Shown here one piece after another: positions 36,401 through 49,330 of a stretch of DNA of 64,000 bases. The notes under the pieces are model-generated. The model had not been told where the DNA came from. It searched no databases and saw nothing but the letters and a program-made list of their open reading frames with translations. Positions within the stretch are counted from its first letter, which is position 1. Each line of letters starts with the position of its first letter. The position numbers and the translations under genes were made by a program. Source of the stretch: Adineta vaga (taxonomy: Eukaryota > Rotifera); the NCBI GenBank assembly GCA_021613535.1, contig CP075495.1, forward strand, positions 4,588,001 through 4,652,000, in the 5' to 3' direction.

Positions 36401-38479
36401 TTCACAAATGATTTGTTTATCACCTGCTATTGATAAAAATCTTGGCTTAAATCCACCAATTGATCTTGACGTAACATTTTTCATGGATAATATAAAAATT
36501 ATACCTGACAATAATATTTTAACTATTATCGATGATCCTATTTACTATCCATTTAAAGATTATATTCAAGAGATTAATTCAACAAATATAATCAAATTTC
36601 AAGTAAATTAATGAATTGTTCTATTGCATAAACTTGATTTTTGTCTATTTTAAGGGAGCAAATCTCGATGTAACACATTCAATGGATCTTATCGATGTAC
36701 AGATAGATCATATTCATAATGCTTGTATACCATTCAATTTAACAAACACATATCTGATGTGTACATTATCGAAAGCAGCTATGAATAATCTCAAAGATTC
36801 TGAAGCAAATATTGATGTAAGTAAAGTGATTTCATAGTATTGATAGACAATAGACTCTTCGAATTTTACGAATTCTTCAGATTCATATTGGAACAAATCT
36901 GACATTTTTAATTGGTAAAATTGTTATTCAAAATCATACGCAATCAACTTTATTACTATCAATACCTTATCTAACAAAACAAATTGGTTCTTGGACAATA
37001 TTGATTCTTATTATTTTAACATCTATAACAATCTTAAGTTTATTATTTGTTTTTGTTATATTTATTCGTCGTCGTTATTTTCAATTCTCGGAAAAATATC
37101 ATAAACAAACAAAACCACCACAATATTATCAAGATGTTTGGTGTGAATTAGGAAAAAAATGGCAAATTCATCCAAAATATTTAACTTTAGCAGAAAAAAT
37201 TGGTCAAGGATGTTTCGGTGATGTTTATCGTGGAGAATTGAAACAAACGGATAATAAATCACTTGAAGTAGCAATTAAAGTTCTTCGTGATCAAAATGTT
37301 GCATCTATGCATGAATTTTTATTCGAAGCTAATCGTATGAAAGATTTTTCACATCCGAATGTTCTTTCATTGATTGGTGTCGTTTGGGATCCAGTACGGA
37401 AAGCAATGGTACTTCTACCATATATGAAAAATGGTGATTTAAGAAGTTATATTTCCAATGAGAAAAATCGACCAACTGTACGACAATTAATCACATGGGG
37501 AATACAAGTCGCTGATGGAATGGAATATTTATCAGCATTGAAATTTATTCATCGTGATTTAGCAACACGAAATTGTATGTTAGATGAAAATTTAATCTGT
37601 CGTATATCAGATTTTGGTCTTAGTCGAGATATTGTTGATAGAGACTATTATCTTGTACCGAGAACAACAACAAAAGAAAAAAATGGACTAGTTATACAGA
37701 TGCCACCAAGACGATTACCAATTCGATGGCTTAGTCCAGAATCAATTGAATCATCAAAATATACTATTCAATCAGATGTGGTTAGTTTGATTTCATAAGA
37801 TAACTTTAGATAAATCGTTTCGAGATTGACAAAACAAAACGAATGATAGAAATCTTTTTTTTCTTGAATAAGATACTCGATAAGTAGCTTTATTAATGCG
37901 TTGTTTTATTTTTCATTTCTCTAGTGGTCCTATGGTGTTCTTCTCTGGGAATTATTAAGTCGTGGTAAAACACCATATCCGGGTATTGATAATGCTGATA
38001 TATTTACATATGTTAAAAATGGTTATCGTCTTCCTCAACCAACTTATTGTCCTCCATTACTCTATAAATCAGCCATGTTTCTCTGTTGGAATACTGATCC
38101 ATCCCAACGTCCCTCATTTGCAAAACTTGCACAAGATATTCGTCATATTCTTCAACAACTCGAATTAGAACAACAAAAACACAATGCACATTATCAACCA
38201 TCATCATCAGCTGATGATGATGATACAACTATTGTTCAACGATATCCAGCCGATCGAAAAATCAACCGATTATCAACCACATCATTATCATCATCTGCAA
38301 GTACGAGTGGACAATATATTACAACACCTCATCGTCAATCGGAAAATATCCAATTATTATTTGATCGTGGTGGTGATGATGAAGATGCATATGCTGTAGC
38401 TGTTAATTCAAGTGCTGATGTTTTTAGTACAACGAGATTATTGCCTCGATATACTGAAGTAAGCATTGCAGATGCTTAA
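33488..38479 (+). CDS. MET/RON-like receptor tyrosine kinase (Sema-PSI-IPT-TM-kinase)
   Basis: Signal peptide at the start (ICILLFKLIFINCYT). A diverged Sema propeller covers exon 1 (33488-34621) and the next exon; LILCARSVIGRC resembles the Sema VCGS..G.C element. A PSI module follows at about 34977-35139 (SCSIYETCRSCI..CIWFDGKCSL), then two or three IPT domains (DFGPAAGGTKIRI; GGFKLTVNGQ). A transmembrane helix near 36995-37065 precedes an RRR stop-transfer. Kinase: IGQGCFGDVYRGEL, VAIKVL, DFSHPNVLSLIG, YMKNGDLRSYI, HRDLATRNCMLDE, SDFGLSRDIVDRDYY with the tandem activation tyrosines, RWLSPESI, WSYGVLLWELLSRG. These closely follow MET. An extra basic stretch lies between YY and RWLSPE. The tail lacks the MET YVxV docking pair. 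A plexin is excluded by the kinase. The ATG is three bases after a TTTATAG acceptor. Confidence 0.87.
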
Positions 38480-38724
38480 CTTTCTACAATGTAGATATAT
38501 ACATTCTTGTGTATGTATTTGTGATATGAACTAATGTGTGCCGTGTGGTTTCTTTTTCGCGTTCATGCTACATTCTCATAAGATATTTGTACCTTTCTCT
38601 TCAAATTGGTTTCAAGGGAGATGTCAAATAATTAAAAATAAATGTTTATATATTTCATCTATTCTAAACTTTTTTTTGAAAACATTTTGAAAGGAAATAA
38701 ATCTACTGAGAAAATCATTCTTTC

Positions 38725-40291
38725 TTAATATCCAATCTGTCGTTGTGATTCTAATAATTTTTCTCGTTCATCGATCATCGTTACTGCCTAAATTATATAA
38801 AGAATAGAATTGATCATCATTCTATTTTTCATCAACTTACCCAGCTGAAAAAAGCTGCTAAACCAATGGAAATCTCACTAACACGTATTAAATCATAATT
38901 ACGTAAGATATCTTTTGCTTCATGAGCTTTATCAACTGGAATTTGAAGTGGACTCAATTCATAACATCGACGACGGACACTATCTTTACCTAAACGTCCT
39001 AATAAATTTTGAATTTGTGCCCATTCCTTTGAGTATAAAACAAAACAAGTCACATGAGTCTTCTATATAAATAATTTTTACTTGAATTTCTTTATCTGAA
39101 TGTCCAAGAAGTAGAAAAGTAGCACGCATGACAGTGGAAACTTCATCAGGTGGTTTGGTATAACTATGTAATTCAGCGATTGTTGCTTGATTTAATCGTA
39201 AGACGCGAATTCTAAATTACCCATACATTCAAATCTATATCTGTTTTAATCAAATGAAATATACTACTTCATATGTTCGATCTTCATCAATCGATTGAGT
39301 AATTCCAATGCTCGTTCACATTCATATTTTAATTGATGAATATAATTATGATCTTTAACTTGTTGAATCGCTTCTTCTAGCGCAGGAATTGTTCGTTCTT
39401 CGATAGCAGCTAATAAATCTATAACGAAGAAAAATTGAATCATTCGAATCGATTCAATGATGAGGCAAATAGAATACCTCGACGAATTTTATCAAAATCA
39501 ACAATAAAAGGTGATTCTTGTGTAAATGTAAATGTATTTTGATTAAGTGGTGGACTAATCGTTTTTTCTTGTTGTGGTAAAGGTGATAAAATTGTTGGAT
39601 TTGGTGGAGTTGGTATACGAGGATACGATGTAATGATAGTTGATTCACCGATTGGCGTTGCTTTTTCATCAGCTAGGACAGGTCTTGGTGATTCGTGTCG
39701 ATTGATAGATTTAATTTCATGTACTTCATAGGATTTATATGGATTAAAATGATGTGGATAAGGACCTATTTTTTCTTTAATTACATCTTCAACTGAAAAC
39801 AAAACGATCAAAAGAGTTATGTTAGGATTTAAAATTCAAATTAAAACTCACGTAAGAAATAGATCAATGTCATTAGAACAAAAAGAGACATGAGAATCAT
39901 GAAAATGGCTAAAATTTGTCCTAAACTATCTAAAAGAACATGAAAGAGATTAAACAAAAATTAAATGAAATCTATTGAAATATTACGTTTTGCTTGTAGA
40001 ACACAACATACAATAATTGCTATGAAAATAGCTAATTCAATAAATGTCATCATAATAACTGATATTAGATGAAATCTGCGAAGAATTTTCTCTAGAATAA
40101 ATATTCATGTATATTTTTCGAAAAATGACTCCACAAATCAATCATTTACCTTTTCGTGTAACATAAATGAATGCTGCAACGGATGTAATAACTAATAGGA
40201 AAGCCAATGAAGCTAAAAAGATAGTCACCATTGACAAGCGTCGATTATAACTGCCTCCTGTTGTTGCTGTTGATATCATATCGTTAATCAT
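38725..40291 (-). CDS. Three-helix membrane protein with dynein-stalk/MTBD-like tail
   Basis: About 389 residues in nine minus-strand exons from ATG 40291 to stop 38725, all joined in frame by 50-60 base introns. Hydrophobic helices at about residues 20-44, 56-80 and 86-108; the basic loop RKEKILRR between helices 1 and 2 puts the C-terminus in the cytosol. A Pro-rich linker follows (about 109-200). Then a helical/coiled-coil region (DLLAAIEERTIPALEEAI) and a domain from about 265: IAELHSYTKPPDEV, then ATFLLLG, EWAQIQNLLG, and SEISIGLAAFFSWAVTMIDE. The order of SYTKPPxxV, VMxA..LLG, W..xxxLG and SxAxxxxxWA repeats that of the dynein heavy chain stalk and microtubule-binding domain. No AAA+ motor is present. 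The membrane domain family is not recognised; the dynein resemblance is by eye. Confidence 0.72.
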
Positions 40292-41284
40292 TCTTTAAAA
40301 TGAAAGATAAATTTTCTTTCAGTTTTCTTTCCTTCTAAACTATTGTTCACTTGTCGAGAGGAGACAGTAAGGTGACCAACGGATAAGATTTGTCGTTATT
40401 CTTTCTTTTATATTCTTCAATGATTACGTCGACACATTAAAACGAAAAAGAATAATCACAAGTTCTTTTTCCTTCTTAGAAGTGGAAGGATGAAATATGA
40501 AGAGAGCAGTATTGTAGACTGTATGCAATTAGAACAAGAGAGAAGGAGACCTATCGGGTGTGTACATCAATCGATGAGTACATATGAGTAAAAAATGAAG
40601 AATGATGAAATATGTCGGTCGTCTTAGTAACACAATGTTTGTGCATGTGTTCGTTTAGACATATCTCCAACAACATACTTTCATATACAATAACAAGTAC
40701 TAGAATTCTTATTGAATTGAAAACATATCTTATACTTCAATTGACGACTACCATTTCGTTTTTGATTGAATTGACAAATGTAATTTTATAATATAAGAAT
40801 CGTTTGTTGACTAAGATCTTTTCCTTCCCCATTGATTATATGAAAATTTGCCTAAATATGTTGTCAACTACTCAATGTATTCAAATGAAATGGTCTTATG
40901 AGAGACGAAATTAACATTGATTTTTGATCAAAACTTCAGGAAATATGAGAATCAACGATAGGTTATGTCTTCGTCAGAATATAAATGATCATAAATTTTC
41001 AAGAAGTTCTTCACGATTTTTTTCTCATTTCCTTCGTTGACATATAAGGAACTCTTTTAAAACAAAACCCCACCTCTAATACTATTCGTTCTCTTTCCTC
41101 CATTAATAACGCTATCTGAATCATAAAAGAAAGAAATATTGTTCAGTTAATTCTCTGTTTTTGTTATTCCTTTTTTTTTCTATATTACCTCTAGAAAAAA
41201 AAATAATATATAATCTTCTATTAAACGAACAATGTGATCTCAACATAAATGAAGTATCAAAACATCTAAAATATTTCTTATTCA
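40292..41284. other. Gap between divergent genes, no gene seen
   Basis: About 1 kb between two start codons on opposite strands, so it should contain both promoters. AT-rich with pyrimidine runs near 41155-41185; no exon recognised, though an upstream Spire exon could hide near 41220-41284. Confidence 0.5.
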
Positions 41285-44200
41285 ATGCAACGCATATGTT
41301 TTTGTAAAACAGTATCTTTATTTAATCATGTCTTACAACCAAGTCAAGCATTAGCATTATTTTATCAATCATTGATATTTTCATTGAAAAATTTCGCATT
41401 AATGAAATGGATTAGTTCCAATATTGGTATACCAATTGGATTACAATTATTAATGATTGATATTAATGGTAATGTGACGGTTGATGATGAATTACTTTAT
41501 AAACATCTATCGATTAGTAAACGTAAGAAGTTTGTTATTTTTTATTGTAATTAACAATTAAATGATTTATTTAATATTGTTATGAATAGATGATATTGGG
41601 CAACGTACAGATACTACAACGGTAAATGTATTGATTGAATATGAATAATTGAAATTTTATTGTTTAGATATTAAAATGGATTAGCCGAATTGTTCTTCGT
41701 TTAGTAACAGATTATTCTATTTCTTCGAAAGTCGAACGTTCATCTGAATTTGAAGATTTTTATGATTTTCTCAAACAATTTCATAGTTTGTTTTCTTTTT
41801 GTCTTTCGTAGGAGCATTATCTTCTTCTTCTTCTTTTTATCATAGCTCTATCAACAGACGATCGTTCAACATTATCTGATGATGACGAAGGTATTATCAG
41901 TGATGATCTCGATGAAGAAGATATCAGTCGACGAGCTATTCATCGTGCATTAACGGTAATAATCATTTATTTATTGTTTCATACAACTATATCTATTTTT
42001 TTTTGTTTTCTTTCTATTAGAAATGCGTTGATTATACGACAACAAATTCATCGAATACATTAAAAACGAATATTCATACAACTGGAATGCAAAATTTTGA
42101 AAATAATTCAATTAGTTTATACAATCAACAAATAATTCAAATTCTTTGTAATGATACATTAGAATTAGAAATTGAACTGTTCCAACCTTCTGTACGTAAC
42201 GGCATGAATGATTATTCGAAAGATTTTTGTTCTATTTTGATATTTTTAGCAATATACATCATTTGAAACTATATCTCAACCATCAACAAATGATAAAACA
42301 TTGACTAGTTATTATTCTGTTTGGGTTGGATTTCACGAAGAAGATTTTATCATTGTATGTTGATGAATTGCTTTTTGTTTTTAGGCAACGTTATGGAAAG
42401 ATGTAACGATGGAATATTTACAAATGAATAATAAAAAATGTTTGAGAAAAATCACAATTGATGAACGAAAGGATGAACATCCGTATGGTTTAATCCGAGA
42501 TAATGATCGAATGTTAGATGAAATAACAAAACAACAAAAAAATTTAAAGAAAATAATTGTAAATTCAACGATGAAAACATAATTTAAAAGGTTATTTTAT
42601 TTTTGAATTCCTTTAGATACAAACAAATAAACCTACTGAAAATGATTCTTATTGTTTACATGATCGTTTGATGTCGGAAATTAAACAAGATAGAAAATTA
42701 AAATCAATTGAACAAATTTTACCAATTGATTCCAATCGAAAACGTATTCATCCTGTAGAAGTAAATTATTATGCTTTCAAACAAACGTATTTTCTCAATC
42801 CGTTCTTGTTTTTCTCTAGAATTTCAATGAAAGTGAATCTAGTTCGAATGATGATGATGATGATGATGATGAATATCGTGATGAATATGGAAGAAAACGA
42901 GTTATGGTTGTTGATTGTCTTCTTGAAACATCCCCCGAAGATAATATTAAAGGTACAAAAAAAGACTCTTTTAATTTTCTAATTCAATTAAGTTTTATCA
43001 TACTATGATCAAGATGAATCACCAATCACAACTCGGAATGAATCTCATTCATCATTTGAGATTTCCATAAAAGCAAAAGCGTCATGTAAAAAAATTAATT
43101 ATTCAACAATAGAAAAGCTCGAATTAGAATATATATCAATGGAAAAACTTCTTCCGGTTTGTTTTCTATCTATTATGTATACAGCTTTCATCGTTGTGTG
43201 TTTTTGTTATCAATGGAAGGGTATGTTATTACCTCGCAGGTTTTATCTTCGAGACTATTCTGCTTATTTAGTTTTATAATCGTGCATGCACATATATCCT
43301 TCTATATATATATATACATCCGTAATAATAAAAAGAAAACTAGAAAAGAAAGAAAGAGAGAAAGAAAAAAGAGCGTCAATAATGAATGCTCCTAAGAATT
43401 TGTTTCCGAATTGTTACCGACTATGTTAAAGAGAAAAAAAAGATCCGGCCTACGCACCATAGTGATCCGGTACCGGAGAGAAAAGAAAAGCCCGACGAAG
43501 AAAGAAAGTAAACATAAGGACGACAAGAATTGTTGGTCTACTAGAAAGCATTCGTCTATATGGAATTGGAATAAACGAACAGTCTATTATTTGATGTGCT
43601 AACACTCGACATAACACAGAACATTAGTAATCAATTGATCTATCCGTAGAATCTAGTATGCAATTGCAAGAACGTATTTTACAGGTAGTTTTTTTCTTAG
43701 GATTTAATGTCAGTGTACATGATTAATGTTAATAAATTAAATATTTATATATGGTTCTTTATTTTTTTAGCTTTTAAAAGATAGTTCGGACACATTATCA
43801 TTAACTTATGATGAATTTTGTCATATACGAAATGTTATTACACGATCTGAATTAGAAACATTATTATTTGATGAAAAATTGTACAACGAAGTTGCTCAGA
43901 GCAAAGTAAATTTCATTGAAAACAAAAACCTTTTTTTTGATTTCTAATTAATTATTTATCATTCTATGCTAGTTATGTTTTACATGTCGAAAGGTTTATT
44001 TTAATTTACTGACATTTACATTCGGTATTCAATGTAATGTTTGTAAGCAGAAAATTTGTCGAAATTGTGTTACACAAGTATGAAACGGAAAATGTTTACA
44101 TTGAATTCTATTTTTCTGTACTATATCGCTTTTATTAGATTACTCTACCAAAAGAAAAATTAAATGATCTTCCAATTCAAGCCATTACTCCATTAACATT

Positions 44201-45310
44201 ATCAAAATCCCTAGCAAATTCAGAAAGATGTCATTCACTTGATACACAGTAAGTATTGACATAGAGAACAACAACAACAACTAGACTTTATGCATCCGTA
44301 TGTATATCATGAAAAATTTATTCAATGTTATTTCCTTTGTTCGGACAAACGAGTTTTTTCTCAAAAGAAAACTTTTATTTATTCATTAGAAAAATCAGAG
44401 CAATGATTTTAATATTCTATATTTACCGGATATATTTCCAAGTACCTCGATGTGTAGTGAAGTATTTTCTGATTAAACTTGGAATATATATCTAAATAAC
44501 TTGTTACTTGCAATATTCAGAAGGAACTAAACAATAGGAAATGCATCTGGACACTTAAGACAGAAACCGGACGAATAAAAATAATCCTCTTCTGTTCTTT
44601 GACAAATTAATTTTGACAAAAGACAAATTTTCTGTTCTTCAATCGCACCTTCAATTAATGCATAAAATAATAATAATTACGATCTTTCTTTTTTGCCTAT
44701 TTAAATCCCTGAATCATTCAGCTAACAATTATCTTTATTTAATCTATAATTTGAATTTTCTCTCAGATCTCCTCAAACACCAACAATGAACGATATTTTA
44801 AATGATCTCAATCCGGATGATGGTGAATCACGTCGTTGTTCAACACCAGGCGCTAGTATAGCACAATCTAATTCAAGTCCATGGCGTACTGATCCAATTG
44901 ATATATGTACAGATTGTTTTTTTCTTCTTCAACAAATTCGTAAAAAATCTCGTCAACGTCATATTTCACCTGCTGTCACTTCAAGTTTAGTGTCATCAAC
45001 TTCATCATCATTCAATCGTTCACATCATTCATTTTCGAACTATAATCTCTCAACCTCATCATCAACATCATCTATTGCTGCTCTTCTAGCTGTTCAACAA
45101 CAACGTTCATTAATGGTAAAAACAACATCAATTCATGGTAATTTGAAACAAGCAAAATCAGCCCAAGAAATAACAACAAATAATAATTTATTACAAACAA
45201 TTTCAACAACAACAAATCAAACGGAAAGAGTTAGTCTATCTCGACAAAATCTTTTTCTTAAACTTCAACCAGCCTATGATATGAAAATGACTAATATTAA
45301 AACAGGATAA
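41285..45310 (+). CDS. SPIRE: Spire-type actin nucleator
   Basis: Spire proteins nucleate actin with formins and act on vesicle transport. First exon: a KIND-like start (SLFNHVLQPSQALALFYQSL), continued by WISRIVLRL and an acidic stretch. WH2-like motifs follow: CLHDRLMSEIKQDRKLKSIE near 42655-42715 and RIVTDYVKEKKKIRP near 43405-43445. A Spir-box (LTYDEFCHIRNVITRSELE) near 43800-43860 leads into the zinc-finger CFTCRK...CNVCKQKICRNC near 43975-44075, then LPKEKLNDLPI. The last exon (from about 44767) has ICTDCFFLLQQIRKKSR, matching the Spire C-terminal CVDC segment, then a Ser-rich tail. The join near 43157-43400 is unresolved by eye: the obvious sites do not keep phase, so an extra exon probably lies there. 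Coding may start further upstream. The intron 44251-44766 is long for this window. Confidence 0.85.
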
Positions 45311-46085
45311 TTTCTATTTTTGTTGTTGTTGTTATCTTCCTTTCTTCCTTATATTTACATTTATCTTTCACGTTTTTCTTTTCTCTTCTTCATTTCACTC
45401 ATCCCGTATGTTGTATGTTTGTCAACGGAACAGATATATATATATATTTTTTTCTCCTTCGTGTTGTTTTGATTTTGCATTCAAATGATTTCCCGACAAA
45501 TTCTATTTATTATCTTTTGTCTTCGGTGAACCTAATCTTACGTATACTTTTCTTTGTATAACAACAATAGCATGTAAATAAAAAATTCGTGTGAATATAA
45601 TATTTCTTACAAAATTAACATTGATAAAATACATTTTCTCATTTTGCAAAACTTTTCTCATAGATTTATTTCAAAATTCTTCATACATTATTAATTAATT
45701 AACAATAAATTATAATAAGAAAAATTAAAGGTATGTTTTATACTATTAAAAATGCTTTACTTTTTATATTATCTAATCAGATCTGTGTTAAGAAATCGAA
45801 TTGATCGACATATAATTTAAATTTCCTTTATTGGATACTTTAAAATTTATTAAATATGTTCATAAGCGTAAGATTTCAATGAGATCTATATATAAATATA
45901 GATGAAGTGCTAATAAGAAATAAATCATGAAAATAATACTTGTTACAATCCTCTTTATATAAAACTTATTCTTTTCATTGCTTACTATTCTTATACTTGA
46001 AAAAAATTTTTCAATTATCTTTTTCTATTTTCTTTTCATTAGAACTTCTGATGGTTTCATTGTCTGTTTATCGACAGATGTAACA
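45311..46085. other. Gap between Spire and VKORC1
   Basis: AT-rich; Spire 3'UTR with AATAAA-like motifs near 45585. An acceptor TTTTCATTAG ends at 46042, with open frame from there into VKORC1, so a short upstream coding exon for VKORC1 may exist that I could not identify. Confidence 0.45.
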
Positions 46086-46538
46086 ATGCTATGTCTTGTT
46101 GGTATTAGTCTTTCATTATATGCATTCTATGTTGAAACACGTGTAACAAAAGATCGATCATATCGAGCAGCATGTGATATCAGTGAACGTATGAGTTGTT
46201 CACGTGTATTAACATCACGTTGGGGACGTGGTTTTGGTTTATTTCCTGATGATTCACCATTGAATCTTCCTGATTCATTATTTGGTTTCATGTTTTATTG
46301 TTTATCTTTAATTCTTAATCGATCATATACATCAAAATTAATTGCTCGTCTACGTGTTATTTTATCAATAATGACCAATCTTGGTTCAGTTTATCTTAGT
46401 TATATACTTTATTTTGTTTTACATGATGTTTGTATTGTTTGTTGTGGTATGTACGTGGTAAATTTTCTTCTATTTATTTGTAATTTGAAATTATTAACAA
46501 TGACAAACACAAGCAAACAGAAACACAAGAACCAGTAG
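46086..46538 (+). CDS. VKORC1: Vitamin K epoxide reductase complex subunit 1 family
   Basis: Four-helix ER membrane enzyme that reduces vitamin K epoxide. The sequence shows SLSLYAFYVE, SYRAACDISERMSCSRVLTS with the loop cysteine pair, RWGRGFGLF, then DSLFGFMFYCLSLIL, GSVYLSYILYFVLHDVCIVC with the active-site CIVC. All four redox cysteines are present. It resembles vertebrate VKORC1/VKORC1L1 over about 140 residues. The ATG at 46086 gives a short N-terminus before helix 1; the frame is open back to an acceptor at 46042, so the true start may be in an earlier exon. It lies on the same strand as Spire. Confidence 0.9.
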   Translation: MLCLVGISLSLYAFYVETRVTKDRSYRAACDISERMSCSRVLTSRWGRGFGLFPDDSPLNLPDSLFGFMFYCLSLILNRSYTSKLIARLRVILSIMTNLGSVYLSYILYFVLHDVCIVCCGMYVVNFLLFICNLKLLTMTNTSKQKHKNQ

Positions 46539-49306
46539 ACATATACACGTATAGACATATATATATATATATGAAAAAAAAACGTCGAGAAGAAAGAAAA
46601 AGAAAAAGAAAATATCTAACAATTTGTTTTTGTTCTCGTTCGTGTTCGTACTTCTCCTCAAGAAAAAAAAAATCATCATCGTTTTATGTTCTTATTTTTT
46701 TTCTTATTTTTTTCTTCTTTCGTTCTCGTTTACTGTTTTCCATTCTGTCTATTCTCTCATTGCGTCCACGAACACAGTCAAACCAGCTGCTAATCAGTTT
46801 CTTTCTCTTTCTTCTTTTTTTTTCTACTTTTTTTACTGTTAGAAAATGAATATGAAACGAAGAAGTTATGCATATTCTATTCATTTCAGGTTATCATTCT
46901 AGATAAATCTTACTACGTTTACCATCATCATCATCATCATCAACAACAACATTGAGAAAATAGTAACGTTCTCTTTTGTGCAAGTATACGAACAGACAGA
47001 AACATATACACCTTATCTATATATGTTTAGCAACGCGATGCTGGCGTATTGTGAGTATTGCTAGTAACAGCTGTGCACAAATGATAGAACTAGCATTGAG
47101 AGAGAGAGAGAGAGATAGAAAAAAAATGAGAAAAGAAATAAGTTTTAGTTTATTAGTCGTATCAATTGACGAACACGATGTGTAGTAGTTTTTCTTTCTT
47201 TCTTCATTCGATTTTTATCAAAATCGAATTAAATGCATGAGTGATCAGCAGACTATTATTGGCGAACTAATCAGGTGCACAATCAAAGAAGAAGTATCTC
47301 AGAACAAACAATGTATTTTGATATTGAGATATATAACGATTTCCGTTGTTTTGGTCTCTTGAAAAGAAGAAAGTGCGATACTTTGGACTGGAGAGAAGAG
47401 TACTGTCTATTCGTTATTACTGTTACTCGTTTGCTTTTAGGCTATCGACGTACAAAGCCTCATACACACAAGGAAGGAAGAAGAGGCTTGTTGTTCTTAT
47501 TCTCGTTTTCCTTCTCCCTCTATTCTGTCCCGGTTTCTCTTCTTTTTCTTTTTTGCTCGTTTCTTCTTGTAGATTTTTTTGCTACTCTCCCTTCTGACGA
47601 CTACATTGGTGTTAGTGGCGGCCTGTTGTGCAATTGACGACAACGACATCGACGCGACACGGACCCTCACCTCTTCCTAAATGTTCTTGTGGTCGCACTA
47701 GTAGGTGATCCATTTCCAATTTCGTTCAAGTGCACTCATCTCATACGGTAAGCACATATATTGATATTGAAGAAAAATTTTCATCATTGACCTAACACAT
47801 GTGTAGATAATAAATGGGAAAAGTTTTTTTTCCTCTCTTTTGCTACTTAGTGGTCTCTAATCGAATTAATCGATTTCTGTATATATATATGTATGTATGG
47901 ACGTGTGCGTGGCTAGTCCACGACAAAGAACAGAAAAGACAGATGTTGTCAGGAAAACGTTTTAAATAAACGAAGAGAGTTCTTCGAATTCAGTCCATTG
48001 TATTCCAATCGTATTGTCATTTAAAAATTTTGTCCTAAGGAAAGAGTATGAATACTTGAAATGACATTCTCGTTCTCATTTTTTTTTCTTTGGTTAATTA
48101 AAACCTTCGTTTACTTTAATAATTCTTTTGTTTTCTTTTCCTATTCCAAGCGTGCATGTGTGTGTATATATATGCTTCATAAAATAAAAGTGTGATGTCA
48201 GTTAGAATGGCAGCAGCTGTTTTTCTCGAATGAGTATCATCAAGAGAGAAGAGGATAGCTTTTCTAGTCCTCTTGACGCATTGAATCCAATGATAAAATA
48301 AGAGGCATCTCTTGCTTCGTCTATGTTGAAGAGCTTTGATTGTCGACACATCGTCATTTAAAAAGAGAATATAGTAACAAGACAAAGCTTGATTCTCAAT
48401 TAACCATGAGATAGGCTGTCAGTTAGATTCGATAGAAAAAATAAGAACCGTAGAAAAATAGTTTCTTTTCATATATATATTACACCATATTATGGAGAAA
48501 GAAAACTCATCAATTTGACATCCATCTAATTACTTTTCATCTAGTAAATAGCTTCGTTTAGATTTAAGAGAAAATACGAAAAAGAAATGATAAATGTATC
48601 TGACACGATCAAAATCAAAGAAGAAACACTGCATATACATCTCTACCGATATATATATATTGCACCTTTAGCTATCAAACCAGACTCTTTTATAATTGCA
48701 CGCTACACACCCCATTTCCTTTCGCTCGCACATAAATATATTGCATTGCGCGACCGGAAGTCAACGACTGTTCGTTCGTTGTGTCGACCGATCAGTCTGT
48801 TCATCACTCATTCTCTTTTTTCATTCATCCTCCCTCCTCCACCCATTCCCTCTTCATCAAACTCGCTTTGCTCGTTTTTCTTGTATATTGCTAATCTCGC
48901 ATGCAATAGCGGCGGCAATGGTCGACGCTGACTGGCTAGGCTGATGGTGATGAGTACATCGTGTGACGACGAACAAGAGAGTACTCTCCTTCTCCCCATT
49001 CGGTCGGTTTATTTCTTCTTATTCTGCATCTTCTTTTCATCGGTCTATTCGCGTTTTGTGTGCGCTTGATTTAGCTTGAGAACATAGAGACAAAGAGAAA
49101 GAGAGACAGAGAGCGATGTGCCTTTGTCTATTATAGATTAAAAAGGGGGGAAACTAACAACGACCTCCGCACGCACAAACATATATATATATATGTATGT
49201 ATATACATATACATATTCACTAGGACATATCGAATCGTGTACAAGTAGTAGTTTTTAATCAATCGAAAACGAGTACAGACAAATTCACGTAGTCTTAGTG
49301 AAAAAA
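46539..49306. other. Microsatellite-rich stretch upstream of the RBMS gene
   Basis: About 2.8 kb of TA, CT/GA and TTC-rich low-complexity DNA. Many open frames are encoded by these repeats and I reject them. It probably holds VKORC1 3'UTR and the distal promoter or 5'UTR of the RBMS-like gene. No exon recognised. Confidence 0.55.
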
Positions 49307-49330
49307 ATGTCAACTGTTGTTGCTCATCAG
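49307..49330 (+). CDS. Candidate RBMS first exon A
   Basis: ATG plus seven codons (MSTVVAHQ) then GTAATT donor; 24 bases, phase 0. Confidence 0.5.

Noticed and set aside
46571-46884. Overlapping open frames on both strands rich in Lys/Arg or Phe/Ser
   Set aside because: They arise from A- and T-rich microsatellites, have no splice context and no domain.
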